64,000 bases of DNA from Dictyobacter aurantiacus (GTDB lineage Bacteria > Chloroflexota > Ktedonobacteria > Ktedonobacterales > Ktedonobacteraceae). The notes under the pieces are model-generated. The model did no database searches. It saw nothing but the letters and a program-made list of their open reading frames with translations, and was not told the origin of the DNA. The first letter of the stretch is position 1. Every line of letters begins with the position of its first letter. The translations under genes and the position numbers were made by a program. The stretch spans positions 620,001 through 684,000 of the forward strand of contig NZ_BIFQ01000002.1 of the NCBI RefSeq assembly GCF_003967515.1, read 5' to 3'. Of this stretch, positions 33,545 through 41,941 are shown in pieces.

Positions 33545-33889
33545 CTATGATTGGGGTTCGGAGGGTTGATCGGGTTGGGGATGGGCGCGCTGTAGCTCAT
33601 CGATGCGCATAAGCAGGCGCAGGATGACCTCTATGCCTGCCGGGTTGATGTCGAGGTCGCGCTGCAGTCGATAAGCCCGGCGCAAGAGACGCAGGTCTCT
33701 GTCACAGTAATAGTATTGCATACTGGCACTGTCCAGGCGTCCAACCAGCCCTTCTTCGGCCAGCTGCGACACAAATGGTTGTTCCAGGCGACACCATTCC
33801 AGTATCTCTGATTCACTATAGCTGTAAGATTCGTTCTGACCTAGCACAATAATTTTTGTGAGCTGCCGCGAGAATTGTGGATCATTCAT
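33545..33889 (-). CDS. cbpM: Chaperone modulator CbpM-like, MerR-type helix protein
   Basis: 114 aa. Family CbpM proteins bind the J-domain of CbpA and restrain it. Features seen: SYSESEILEWCRLEQPFVSQLAEEGLV (MerR-like winged helix part) and the helix RLLRRAYRLQRDLDINPAGIEVILRLLMRIDELQ, both characteristic. The tail PQPDQPSEPQS is disordered. It lies 26 bp after the CbpA gene on the same strand, the standard arrangement. A direct reading frame start at ATG 33889 has GAAGAGGAGTG upstream. Confidence 0.85.
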   Translation of the reverse strand: MNDPQFSRQLTKIIVLGQNESYSYSESEILEWCRLEQPFVSQLAEEGLVGRLDSASMQYYYCDRDLRLLRRAYRLQRDLDINPAGIEVILRLLMRIDELQRAHPQPDQPSEPQS

Positions 33890-33915
33890 GGATAATACAT
33901 CACTCCTCTTCCATC

Positions 33916-34899
33916 TTAGCGGGTCGAGCTCAGTGAACCCGCAAAAGCCTCAAAGAGGCGCTTCTGTTCATCGGTTAATTGGGTAGGCAGGTCGACGTGC
34001 ACCTCGGCGTACAGATCGCCGCGCTGCTCTGGATGTCCGACTTTCTCGGGCATGCCCTGACCGCGCAGACGGAAGGAACGGCCATCATTGGTACCGGCGG
34101 GGATGCGCAACATCAGGCGGCGTCCATCAGGAATGGGGATGGGGGCCTCTCCACCGAGCATGGCCGTGGTCAATGGGACAGAGATGCGGGTGCGCAGCGT
34201 ACTGCCTTCGCGCGTGTATTGAGGATCGGGTCGCAGGTGAACGTTGAGATAGAGGTTGCCGCGCGGCGTACCGGGCATACCCTGGCCCGAGATACGCACG
34301 CGGGACCCCTCGCTAACGCCCGCTGGAATCTTGACCTCCAGACGGCGTGTGCTCCCGTCTGGTTGACTCAATTCAAGCACCCGCTGTGTCCCCTGATACG
34401 CTTCCGCTAGTGTTATCTCCACCTCAGCTTCCACGTCACGGCCAGCCACGGCCTGCCGGGCATGCTGGCCCGTACGGGCGCCAGCGCGACGCGCTTGCGC
34501 ACCGGTGAAGCCCGAATGAAAATAGGTCTCAAAGAAATCGGAGAAGGGGGAGCTTCCCCCGAAAAGGTCATCCAGGTCCTCTTCATTCATGGTCTGGTAT
34601 TGATACTGTCCGCCACCATAGCGCGCCCGCGCGTCCGCGCCCCCACCCGCTCCCGGCCACGCGCCATACTGCTGATAGTACGCGCCCATCTCATCATATT
34701 TTTTGCGCTTCTCTGGATCAGATAAGACCTCGTTGGCCTCATTAATTTCCTTGAACTTATTTTCAGCTTCTTTGTTATCGGGATTCACATCGGGATGGTA
34801 TTTGCGTGCCAGCCGCCGGAAGGCGCGTTGAATATCCTTCTGGTCGGCATCCTTGCTCACACCGAGAATCTTATAATAATCCTTGTAATCAACTGCCAT
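33916..34899 (-). CDS. cbpA: DnaJ-family co-chaperone, CbpA type
   Basis: 327 aa. J-domain at residues 1-70 with HPD in RKYHPDVNPDNKEAENKFKE; then a Gly-rich segment (GAWPGAGGGAD), and two C-terminal substrate-binding beta domains (DVEAEVEITLAEAYQGTQR, LRIPAGTNDGRSFRLRGQGMP). No CxxCxGxG zinc repeats, so CbpA rather than DnaJ. Delivers clients to DnaK and stimulates its ATPase. ATG 34899 is preferred over a longer frame. Middle gene of grpE-cbpA-cbpM; dnaK is not next to them. Confidence 0.92.
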   Translation of the reverse strand: MAVDYKDYYKILGVSKDADQKDIQRAFRRLARKYHPDVNPDNKEAENKFKEINEANEVLSDPEKRKKYDEMGAYYQQYGAWPGAGGGADARARYGGGQYQYQTMNEEDLDDLFGGSSPFSDFFETYFHSGFTGAQARRAGARTGQHARQAVAGRDVEAEVEITLAEAYQGTQRVLELSQPDGSTRRLEVKIPAGVSEGSRVRISGQGMPGTPRGNLYLNVHLRPDPQYTREGSTLRTRISVPLTTAMLGGEAPIPIPDGRRLMLRIPAGTNDGRSFRLRGQGMPEKVGHPEQRGDLYAEVHVDLPTQLTDEQKRLFEAFAGSLSSTR

Positions 34900-34958
34900 A
34901 GAACATCTCACTCTCTGCCTGCGTCTATCCAAAGAAACGACGCCTGGTCAGCCGATCT

Positions 34959-35570
34959 CTAGGAGTTCTCCTCCTGGGAAGGCGCGCTGGCGACCACAAC
35001 CTGCGCCGGACGTAACACTCGGTCCCTCAGCATGTAGCCGGGTCGTACCACCTGGATGATGGTCCCCTCGTCATGTTGTGGGCTGGGCATGCGTAGAATA
35101 GCATCGTGTTTATAGGGATCAAAAGCCTCGCCTGGCTCTCCCACCGGTGTCACCCCCAGTTGCTCAAGTGTATTCGTCAGCTGCCGCGAGGTCAGCACGA
35201 TTCCCTCAACCCAGGCATTGTCCGCCAGTTCAGGGGGGACAGACGCCATGGCGCGCCCCAGGTCATCCAGCACGGGAAGAATGCGTTCAAGCAGGGCCAT
35301 CTCGCCACTGGCGCGTGCATCCACCTGTTCCTGGCGGCTTCTGCGCCGGTAGTTGATGAAATCGGCCTGTGCACGCTTCAATTGATCAAGATATTCGGCG
35401 CTTTTCTGCTGCTCATCGGCCAGCTGCTGCTCAAGAGAAGGAGCTTCAGAGGTTACCTCTTCCCGCCGACCGCCCATCTCCTCTTCCGGCGCCACAACCT
35501 CTCCCTCCACCACAGTGGTATCAGGTTGGACATCCTTCTCACTTGATTTCTTTGCATCATTCTGGCTCAT
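34959..35570 (-). CDS. grpE: Nucleotide exchange factor GrpE
   Basis: 203 aa. Releases ADP from DnaK. N-terminal part is acidic and disordered (VVEGEVVAPEEEMGGRREE), then a long coiled coil (EQQLADEQQKSAEYLDQLKRAQADFINYRRR) and the conserved C-terminal beta domain (GVTPVGEPGEAFDPYKHDA, VVRPGYMLRDRVLRPAQVVVA). ATG 35570 starts MSQNDAKKSS; the open frame continues upstream into the repeat element at 35615-35826, which is not coding. No CIRCE sequence is seen in the 44 bp left between element and start. Confidence 0.93.
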   Translation of the reverse strand: MSQNDAKKSSEKDVQPDTTVVEGEVVAPEEEMGGRREEVTSEAPSLEQQLADEQQKSAEYLDQLKRAQADFINYRRRSRQEQVDARASGEMALLERILPVLDDLGRAMASVPPELADNAWVEGIVLTSRQLTNTLEQLGVTPVGEPGEAFDPYKHDAILRMPSPQHDEGTIIQVVRPGYMLRDRVLRPAQVVVASAPSQEENS

Positions 35571-35614
35571 AACAATCCACCTCTTCAATCCTATATCAAT
35601 GCAAACCTTTTTAG

Positions 35615-35826
35615 AACGTGTCAGAAAGTGTTTAACTTCCGCCATGTTGGGGGTACGTGAGCGCCCCCGCACGCGCGTCCGCTACGCGGCCGCATTGTTT
35701 TTGGGTGTTGGTGCAGCAGGGGCGCAGATGCGCCCCTGCTGCACCAACACACCATGGACTTGTGAGCCCCGTAGATGCGAAAGCTCAGGCGTGCTGCAAG
35801 CGATGATCATGAGAATCAGACACGTT
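35615..35826 (+). mobile_element. MITE-like element, 212 bp, upstream of grpE
   Basis: Begins AACGTGTC and ends GACACGTT. Head GCGCCCCCGCACGCGCGTC at about 35662; perfect 21-bp hairpin 35705-35725 / 35730-35750, loop AGAT, with shoulder GTGTTGGTGCAGC; tail AGATGCGAAAGCTCA then CGATGATCATGAGAATCAG. Compared with the 202-bp copies the left end has about 12 extra bases (AGAAAGTGTTTA). Flanking bases TTTAG and CTTAA do not give a clear target duplication. Confidence 0.85.
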
Positions 35827-35944
35827 CTTAAAAGAGATGCGAAGAACAAACGTGTTCAAAACTTCAAATGACGGCAATGGAATTAAGGCTTCATTCTATT
35901 GCTGTAGAAAACACGATTAAAAAGGAGAGAAGGTGTACAAAAAA

Positions 35945-36889
35945 CTAGAGCTTATCGCCAGGGTACCAATGGTTGGTCCAGCGCATATCGATAGCGTCAT
36001 CTTTACGCTGATAGCGAATATCAGTTGAGAGGCGAATGCGCTGCTCCGAGTTATAGTTGACCGTGGCGGCATGAATCATATAAGGACTATGTACGACCAT
36101 ATCTCCACATGCATAATCGGCAATCAGCCAGCGACTATTGACGCGCTCGGCCAGCTCTGGCAAATCATTGGTTAACCAGCCCTCGCGCATATTTTTATTA
36201 TACGCGCTGATGCGCTCCTCGGGGGAAAGGTCGGCGTTCTGCCGGGAGAACTCGGCCTCCATTTTCCGTCCCCAGGCATCCGAGCCTTGCAGATAGGTCA
36301 GGCCACCCATCTCAACTGGTATGTCGCCGATGGGGATCCAGCTGCTGCAGAGGCGATCGGTGCCGCCGCGCAGGTAGACGAGGTCATAGTGCGCCCCCGT
36401 GGTCCTGGCATCACCGGGCACATTGTAGCGGATAAGCTTGCGCTTGTGCAGGTAGATCTCGCCGCCGAGAAATTCCGCATAAAAACGTACGATCTCGGGG
36501 GCGGTACAGAAAGCCTCGTACTCGGACCAGCGATGCGCCTCCATGAAGATCCTGTGGGCCAGTTCCTTGTGTGTGGTCTCACCCGAGTAGATCCCCTCTT
36601 CGGGATCGCTACCAGCGGTCAGGAGTCCGCTTGCCTGCATGGCAGCAAAGAAACGGCGGCGAAATGCCTGGACCGCCTCGCGATTCAGAATACCCTTTAG
36701 CCATAGATAGCCGTCCGCGCGGTACTTTTGCCGCAGTTGTTCCATCGGTAAGGTGGGATCGGTGGGCTCCAGCCAGCCCAGACGCTGTGGTGTCTGTGAT
36801 AGTTGATAGCCATTGCTCATCAATGTAAATTCGCGCATCCGTGTGCTCAAAAGCTTCCTCCTTCGGAACAGGTACGTCCGTGATCTCAT
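35945..36889 (-). CDS. Phytanoyl-CoA dioxygenase (PhyH) family protein
   Basis: 314 aa, Fe(II)/2-oxoglutarate oxygenase fold. Iron ligands His and Asp in TGAHYDLVYLRGG and distal His in MVVHSPYMIHAATVN, followed by Arg in RIRLSTDIRYQ for 2-oxoglutarate. The segment LHKRKLIRYNVPGD and WIPIGDIPVEMGGLTYLQGS are typical. ATG 36889 has GGTGAG upstream; ATG 36838 is also possible. Follows the AraC-family gene on the same strand with 131 bp between, so that regulator may control it. Substrate unknown; members hydroxylate lipids, small natural products or amino acids. Confidence 0.86.
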   Translation of the reverse strand: MRSRTYLFRRRKLLSTRMREFTLMSNGYQLSQTPQRLGWLEPTDPTLPMEQLRQKYRADGYLWLKGILNREAVQAFRRRFFAAMQASGLLTAGSDPEEGIYSGETTHKELAHRIFMEAHRWSEYEAFCTAPEIVRFYAEFLGGEIYLHKRKLIRYNVPGDARTTGAHYDLVYLRGGTDRLCSSWIPIGDIPVEMGGLTYLQGSDAWGRKMEAEFSRQNADLSPEERISAYNKNMREGWLTNDLPELAERVNSRWLIADYACGDMVVHSPYMIHAATVNYNSEQRIRLSTDIRYQRKDDAIDMRWTNHWYPGDKL

Positions 36890-37020
36890 CTTTTCTCACC
36901 GCCCCCAAACCCCGCCCGCACCTCCTGCTTACAGATAAGTATACGCAGGCGGGCCGCCTATGTCCTGGGAGAAAGCAATCTGTGATTTGTAAAAAACGAT
37001 CACATTCTCCCTGGGGATCG

Positions 37021-37875
37021 TCAATCGGAGGCGGGAGAGGAGAGATCCAGGTGCTGGGTGCGCCACTGGGAGGGTGAGACGTGATAGTGCTGGCGAAAGG
37101 TTGAGGAGAAGTGGGCCAGGTCAAAAAAGCAGGTCTGGGCCGCGACCTCCTGCAGGGTCAGGCGCGTGGTCGCCAGCAGATGCTGGGCCTCTTTCAGCCG
37201 CAGGTCCAGCAGATATTGTTTCGGCGAAACGCCAAAGACGGCGCGGAAATGGCGGCGCAGCGTCACTTCCGCCATTAAGAACTGCTGCGCCAGGCGGGCG
37301 ATAGCGATCGGCTGATCCAGGTGGGTCTGCATGTAGGCCGCGACCTCGTACATGGCGATGGTTGTCGGATCCTGCATTTGATCATCCTGCAGCAGGGTCA
37401 GCACAAACACCTCCAGGTAGGCCTTCAGGAGACGCTCTTGCCTGGCTGGCGATTGGGCGACCAGGTCCAATAGACGCTGAAACAGACCCTCGTATTCGTC
37501 CACCTGTTTTTTTGTCAGCGTAATCAGGCGGGGAGCATTGCCCGGCACCAGGCGCCGGGCCAGGTCGAGCGGTGTATAATCAAGATGCAAAACGTTCAGC
37601 CGCGACGGCTCATGGCACCACCAGCGATGCGGCAAATGTGGGGGGATCGAGACCACCTGTCCCATTTTAACCTGCCATTGACTCCGAGCGGCCTCCAATA
37701 CCACCTGTCCCTGAAGAATCCCCACCAATTCAATCCCATTATGCGCATGCTCCCCAAAGGTCCAGCCCGCCGCTACCTGTAGCGCCTGCATCCCATTCAC
37801 CAGTTCCATCGCAGTTGTCACATCTCCTCCAATCCCGGTAGCTTGCTCAGCTATCCACATCTTATATTGTGCCAC
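37021..37875 (-). CDS. AraC family regulator with cupin sensor
   Basis: 284 aa. N-terminal cupin (GEHAHNGIELVGILQGQVVLE, VSIPPHLPHRWW) that would bind a small ligand, and C-terminal double helix-turn-helix of AraC type (residues about 175-275: IARLAQQFLMAEVTLRRHFRAVFGVSPKQYLLDLRLKEAQHLL, FFDLAHFSSTFRQHY). Cupin-type AraC proteins usually activate a neighbouring catabolic gene in response to a sugar or aromatic; the PhyH gene directly downstream is the obvious candidate. Start ATG 37875 on minus strand. No operator recognised. Confidence 0.9.
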   Translation of the reverse strand: MAQYKMWIAEQATGIGGDVTTAMELVNGMQALQVAAGWTFGEHAHNGIELVGILQGQVVLEAARSQWQVKMGQVVSIPPHLPHRWWCHEPSRLNVLHLDYTPLDLARRLVPGNAPRLITLTKKQVDEYEGLFQRLLDLVAQSPARQERLLKAYLEVFVLTLLQDDQMQDPTTIAMYEVAAYMQTHLDQPIAIARLAQQFLMAEVTLRRHFRAVFGVSPKQYLLDLRLKEAQHLLATTRLTLQEVAAQTCFFDLAHFSSTFRQHYHVSPSQWRTQHLDLSSPASD

Positions 37876-38499
37876 AACGCCTCTACAATAAAAAAGATCT
37901 CGCGCACACTGGCCTATAGGTTAGAGCACTTACAGATATGCTCGATGCACCATATGCAGATCGATATATGCTTTTTGCTCGATACAGCATACTCGAAACA
38001 AATATTGCCAGAAAAAAACCTTATTCACTCGTAGAATGTGGCGATCAATAATAGTGTGATAGATAAGCGGATTCAAAAGACAATGGTAGTAGTCATGTAA
38101 ACGCCCTTGCCGCTTATAGCTCACAGGGAACAGTCGGTACACATCAACTGCATGCACCTGTCCTTTATACGAATTTAAGCGCCTGATAATTGACGAATGG
38201 AAGCGTCTGTTAAAAACTCTCTTTCTCATCCTGATATCCCTGGTAGCGGACGCGACTGCCGCTGGTCGGTCATCCGGCCAACGGCGCGCGCGCCGTTGGC
38301 CCACATTACTATTCTCCGTCCCATCTCCTCTCAAGTGGATGTCACAGCGAGCGACTACCGGCTGGCCCTTTCGATTCTCCAATGGAAAGGCCAGCCCCTT
38401 TTGATTCTCTTGAATATAAATACAGTATATTCCCTTGACAAAAGCAGGGTTTTTTTCTACTCTTATGGAGAAAGCGCTTTCTCCATAAGAGTAGGTGCT
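37876..38499. other. Spacer with two perfect palindromes
   Basis: No gene is supported; the 150-codon minus-strand frame (37930-38382) lacks start signals and runs through palindromes. Contents: 26-nt GC palindrome at 38276-38301 (arms of 13) and 34-nt palindrome at 38459-38492 (arms of 17), plus an imperfect inverted repeat around 38361-38395. Confidence 0.5.
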
Positions 38500-38660
38500 A
38501 TATTTTCACTTTGGTGGGGTAGTTGAGCGCCCCCTTTCGGGCGGCCGCATGCGCAGCCGCACTGGTTTATATGTTGGTGCGACAGGGGCGCATCCGCGCC
38601 CCTGTCGCACCAACATATAAGTAACTTATAGAAATCGTATGCGCGGTGAGCAGTGTTTAT
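38500..38660 (+). mobile_element. Element copy with diverged ends
   Basis: Head GAGCGCCCCCTTTCGGGCGGCCGC from 38525, then a perfect 25-bp hairpin (38567-38591 / 38596-38620, loop ATCC, the complement of GGAT). The left terminal repeat is not recognisable. The right flank from 38619 (AAGTAACTTATAGAAATCG) recurs at 38916 after the next copy. Confidence 0.7.
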
Positions 38661-38711
38661 TGTGAGATGCTGGTAGTGCGCGGATGCATCCCTATGCACC
38701 ACTATATTAAG

Positions 38712-38913
38712 AACGTGTCTGACTTCCGTCATGTTGGGGGCACGTATGCGCCCCCGCACGCGCGTCCGCTGCGCGGCCGCATTAGTTTTGTGTGTTGGTG
38801 CATCGGGTGCGCGGATGCGCACCCGATGCACCAACACACAAAGGACCCCTGAGCACCGCAGGTGCGAAAACTCAAGCATGCTCAGAGCGATGATCGTGAG
38901 AGTCAAACACATT
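38712..38913 (+). mobile_element. MITE-like element, 202 bp, complete
   Basis: Terminal repeats AACGTGTCTGAC and GTCAAACACATT (two mismatches). Head GCGCCCCCGCACGCGCGTCC near 38749; perfect 26-bp hairpin (38787-38812 / 38817-38842, loop GGAT); tail GAGCACCGCAGGTGCGAAAA; subterminal GCGATGATCGTGAGAG. Flanks TTAAG and CTAAG are a possible 5-bp target duplication with one change. Confidence 0.88.
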
Positions 38914-38979
38914 CTAAGTAACTTATAGGTATCATACGCACGGCGGGCAGAGTTACAGTTCATGAGAGGGAGAATATTT

Positions 38980-39303
38980 ATGCGCAGATTTGGTCAAGTT
39001 ATTCGGATAAAACCGGACCGTATTGAAGATTATGAGCGTATCCATGCCGCTGTCTGGCCGGGGGTGTTGGAGACGATTCGGGCCTGCAACATGCGCAACT
39101 ACACTATTTTTCGCCATGGGACCTTCTTATTTGCTTATTTTGAATATATTGGCAGCGATTACGCTGCCGATCAGAAGAAGATGGCGGCAGACCCCAAGAC
39201 GCAGGAGTGGTGGTCGCATACAGATCCGATGCAGGAGCCGGTTGAAGGGAGCGCTGAGGGTGAATGGTGGACCAATATGAAAGCTGTTTTCCATACTGAT
39301 TAG
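38980..39303 (+). CDS. rhaM: L-rhamnose mutarotase
   Basis: 107 aa; interconverts alpha and beta anomers of L-rhamnose or related sugars. Starts MRRFGQVIRIKPDRIEDYERIHAAVWPGVLE; the conserved family segments are H in YERIHAAVWP, IFRHGTFLFAYFEY, and WWSHTDPMQEP. ATG 38980 has GAGAGGGAGAA about 8 nt before it. It is followed after 65 bp by a zinc alcohol dehydrogenase on the same strand, so both probably serve one sugar pathway (rhamnose or fucose-like), although no rhamnose kinase, isomerase or aldolase is here. Confidence 0.88.
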   Translation: MRRFGQVIRIKPDRIEDYERIHAAVWPGVLETIRACNMRNYTIFRHGTFLFAYFEYIGSDYAADQKKMAADPKTQEWWSHTDPMQEPVEGSAEGEWWTNMKAVFHTD

Positions 39304-39368
39304 GTGATTACAGGCCCTGCGCAGTCGTATACACAGTTGTATATAGGAGAAAGTAAAGAGGAAAGACG

Positions 39369-40385
39369 ATGAAGACGATACAGTTGGAGACGCCGGGACA
39401 GTTACGGTTACTGCAGGCGACCGAGCCGCAGACGCCGGGACCAACCGAGGCGCTGGTACGGGTGCGGGCAATCGGGGTGTGTGGCACCGACCTGCATGCC
39501 TTTCGCGGGGAACAACCCTTCTTTGAATATCCACGCGTGCTGGGTCATGAACTGGGAGTGGAGGTGGTGGCCATCGGAGAACAGGTGCAGCGGATCAGCG
39601 TGGGGATGCGTTGCGCGGTCGAGCCCTACCTCAACTGCGGTACGTGCTCCCCTTGCCGGCGCGGCAAAACGAATTGCTGCCTCAATCTACGCGTGCTGGG
39701 GGTACATATCGATGGTGGCATGAGCGAATACCTGCTGGTGCCTGCCGACCATCTTCATCCTGCCCAGAATCTCTCTTTTGAGCACCTGGCGCTGGTCGAG
39801 CCGCTCTCGATTGGCGCCCACGCGGTAGATCGCGCGCAGCTGGCCAATAATGAACGCGTGCTGGTGGTGGGCGCGGGTCCCATCGGGCTGGCGGTCACCC
39901 AGTTCGCCCGGCTGGCGGGCGCGCGGGTCTTTGTCATGGATATCAGCGCCAGTCGCCTGGACTTCTGTCGTAAGCAATGGCCAGATGTCACCTGCATCGA
40001 TCCAGGGCAGGACGTCCAGGCCAGTCTGCAGACCATATTTGGGGACGACCTTCCGACGGCCGTCTTTGACGCCACCGGCAATCAACACTCGATGCAGGCC
40101 GCCTTTCACTACGTCGCCCATGGTGGTCGCCTGATCTTTGTCGGACTCTTCCAGGGGGACGTCACCTTCAACGATCCCTACTTCCACAGCCATGAGCTCA
40201 CGCTGCTGAGCAGTCGCAACTCCACCAGCAAAGAGTTCCGCCAGATCATCGCCTATCTTGAGGCGGGACAGATCCAGCTGGATCCGTGGATTACGCATCG
40301 CGCCACGCCCGAAACCGTAGTTGAGGCATTTCCTCACTGGTTCGATCGTGATAGTGGCATCATCAAGGCCGTCATCACCTTCTAA
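39369..40385 (+). CDS. Zinc-dependent alcohol/sugar dehydrogenase
   Basis: 338 aa, medium-chain dehydrogenase. Catalytic zinc residues Cys38 (GVCGTD), His60-Glu61 (GHELGVE); structural zinc cysteines 90, 93, 96 and 103/104 (CGTCSPCRRGKTNCC); Rossmann motif VLVVGAGPIGLAVTQFA. Resembles L-threonine/sorbitol/galactonate-type polyol dehydrogenases. Next to rhaM, so a sugar or aldonate is the likely substrate. GAAAGAGGAAAGACG precedes the ATG. Convergent with the cupredoxin gene. Confidence 0.9.
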   Translation: MKTIQLETPGQLRLLQATEPQTPGPTEALVRVRAIGVCGTDLHAFRGEQPFFEYPRVLGHELGVEVVAIGEQVQRISVGMRCAVEPYLNCGTCSPCRRGKTNCCLNLRVLGVHIDGGMSEYLLVPADHLHPAQNLSFEHLALVEPLSIGAHAVDRAQLANNERVLVVGAGPIGLAVTQFARLAGARVFVMDISASRLDFCRKQWPDVTCIDPGQDVQASLQTIFGDDLPTAVFDATGNQHSMQAAFHYVAHGGRLIFVGLFQGDVTFNDPYFHSHELTLLSSRNSTSKEFRQIIAYLEAGQIQLDPWITHRATPETVVEAFPHWFDRDSGIIKAVITF

Positions 40386-40400
40386 ATGACCAGTATCACG

Positions 40401-40775
40401 TCAATGAACGTTGACGGTAAGGTTCATGTCAGGATGGACGGTACAGTAAAGATGGAAGGTTCCGGCGGTATTAAAGGGACCGATTATCTGGCTGATATTG
40501 CCATCTACGCTGACATGAACCTGCGGCGCCCCGGCCTCATCTTTCGGCACCTGCATCCCATCCACCCAGCTCCCATTCTCAATCACATGAATCGCCGGAC
40601 TATCATTGACCAGCGTCACGCTATCACCCTTTTGAATGCTAATAGATTTCTGCGCAAAATTTGTTTCGTTCATATGGACCTGATTCTGATTTGAGGCACC
40701 ACAGGCGGCGAGAAGCCCCACCATAACGATCAGTACACCCCAAAAAAGCAGACATCGATATGGATACCGTTTCAT
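40401..40775 (-). CDS. Cupredoxin-domain lipoprotein
   Basis: 124 aa from ATG 40775. Lipoprotein signal: hydrophobic helix LLFWGVLIVMVGLLAACG with the lipobox LAAC and lipidated Cys. Mature part is a cupredoxin-like beta sandwich with type 1 copper ligands His (PAIHVIENG), Cys, His and Met in YCTVHPDMN. A periplasm-facing or surface electron carrier or copper-binding protein. The CopC-domain genes start 400 bp away in the divergent direction, so copper handling may link them. Confidence 0.85.
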   Translation of the reverse strand: MKRYPYRCLLFWGVLIVMVGLLAACGASNQNQVHMNETNFAQKSISIQKGDSVTLVNDSPAIHVIENGSWVDGMQVPKDEAGAPQVHVSVDGNISQIIGPFNTAGTFHLYCTVHPDMNLTVNVH

Positions 40776-40807
40776 GATGCAGATTGCTCCCACATAAAAA
40801 GATTCTA

Positions 40808-40845
40808 TTTCAGTGTATCACTGAAAGCTATTACATGTATTGTAA
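40808..40845. promoter_or_regulatory. Two palindromic operator-like sites
   Basis: TTTCAGTG-TAT-CACTGAAA (40808-40826) and TTACA-N5-TGTAA (40831-40845) stand 33-70 bp upstream of the cupredoxin start. Both are perfect dyads of operator size. The second recalls BlaI/CopY-type sites (TACA...TGTA) but no such regulator gene is in the window. Confidence 0.4.
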
Positions 40846-41180
40846 CAGGGTTATCTTTTCCTGCTATCTGATTATTTTTCAGGTGTTACAGAATAGGTCA
40901 GATATATCTCCCTATACACACAAATAAGTAGTGTATATTTTGAGGAGTGCTATTATATATCTAAAGGATTACAATAGAGCAGTGCAGAAAAAGAATAGGG
41001 CCAAAGCCCAATAGACAGAAATAGAGTTCTGCTCTAATCTAACCTGGTATATCCGATAAGGATAGAAGACGATTAAGAAAGATGTGGAAGTGTGGGGTGG
41101 AGATGTTCTACTGCGTAGTCACCTCTGATCCTGCGTGGCATCGTTGCCGCTCATCATTAGTAGAGAGGACGTTTATACAA

Positions 41181-41822
41181 ATGAGCACACGAGCAGGGAT
41201 ATATTATATCATCGGTTTAAGCATTTTTTTGGGCATGCTATCCATGCTGATATACACTGGGAGTGCGCTGGCGCAACCTGTCCATGGCGAATATGTTAGC
41301 TCCGTACCGGCCGCCAATGCCATGCTGACCAAAGCACCGACCACGGTTACGGTGCGCTTCTCAGAGCCGGTCGATCCTAATCTGAGCGATATCCAGGTCT
41401 ATGATGTCACCGGCAGGCTGGTAAATACGGCGCCGGCCAAGCTCAACGGCAATGACCGCCAGACGATGGTGGTGCCGATGCAGGCAAATAATTCTGAAAT
41501 CTATCTCGTCACCTGGCATAACACCTCTACCGACGAAGGACACCGGGACAGCGGGAGCTTCCGTTTCTTCGTCAATATCAGTCCTATGCTCAAGGGTATG
41601 GTGAAAAGTGAGCTGGCGGGACACCCAATGATGGCCAACACGAATAAGACCACACCAAGCCGGAGTACGACCACCACACCCTTACCCGGCTGGCTCAAGG
41701 TGCTCCTGGCCGGCATCATCGGTCTGCTGGCGGGTAGCGCGGTCACCTTTATGATGGCCCGGCATCAGCAGCAGCATAAAGCCTCGCTGCCCCAGGCAGA
41801 AAATACCCTAGAGAAAAAATAG
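41181..41822 (+). CDS. CopC-domain protein, membrane-anchored
   Basis: 213 aa from ATG 41181 (AGAGGAC upstream). Signal sequence IGLSIFLGMLSMLIYTGSALAQ, then a CopC domain (HGEYVSSVPAANAMLTKAPTTVTVRFSEPVD, TDEGHRDSGSFRFFV), then a Thr-rich linker and a C-terminal membrane helix (VLLAGIIGLLAGSAVTFMM). CopC domains bind Cu(II) with an N-terminal His plus Asp/His; HGEY after signal cleavage and DEGH could be those ligands. CopD is not fused or adjacent. The next gene is also a CopC-like protein, separated by a MITE. Confidence 0.82.
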   Translation: MSTRAGIYYIIGLSIFLGMLSMLIYTGSALAQPVHGEYVSSVPAANAMLTKAPTTVTVRFSEPVDPNLSDIQVYDVTGRLVNTAPAKLNGNDRQTMVVPMQANNSEIYLVTWHNTSTDEGHRDSGSFRFFVNISPMLKGMVKSELAGHPMMANTNKTTPSRSTTTTPLPGWLKVLLAGIIGLLAGSAVTFMMARHQQQHKASLPQAENTLEKK

Positions 41823-41941
41823 GGAATTGCCCCGATAGACATGGCTTAATGCAAGCATTATGCTCTGGGTAGAGATTACTAGCGAGCAACCCTGATGATA
41901 CAAAAAAGTAGTACCTTAATGTGCACTTTTTCTTTCCATAG

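Noticed and set aside
37930..38382. 150-aa minus-strand protein
   Set aside because: Runs through a GC palindrome, lacks a start signal, and adjoins element copies.
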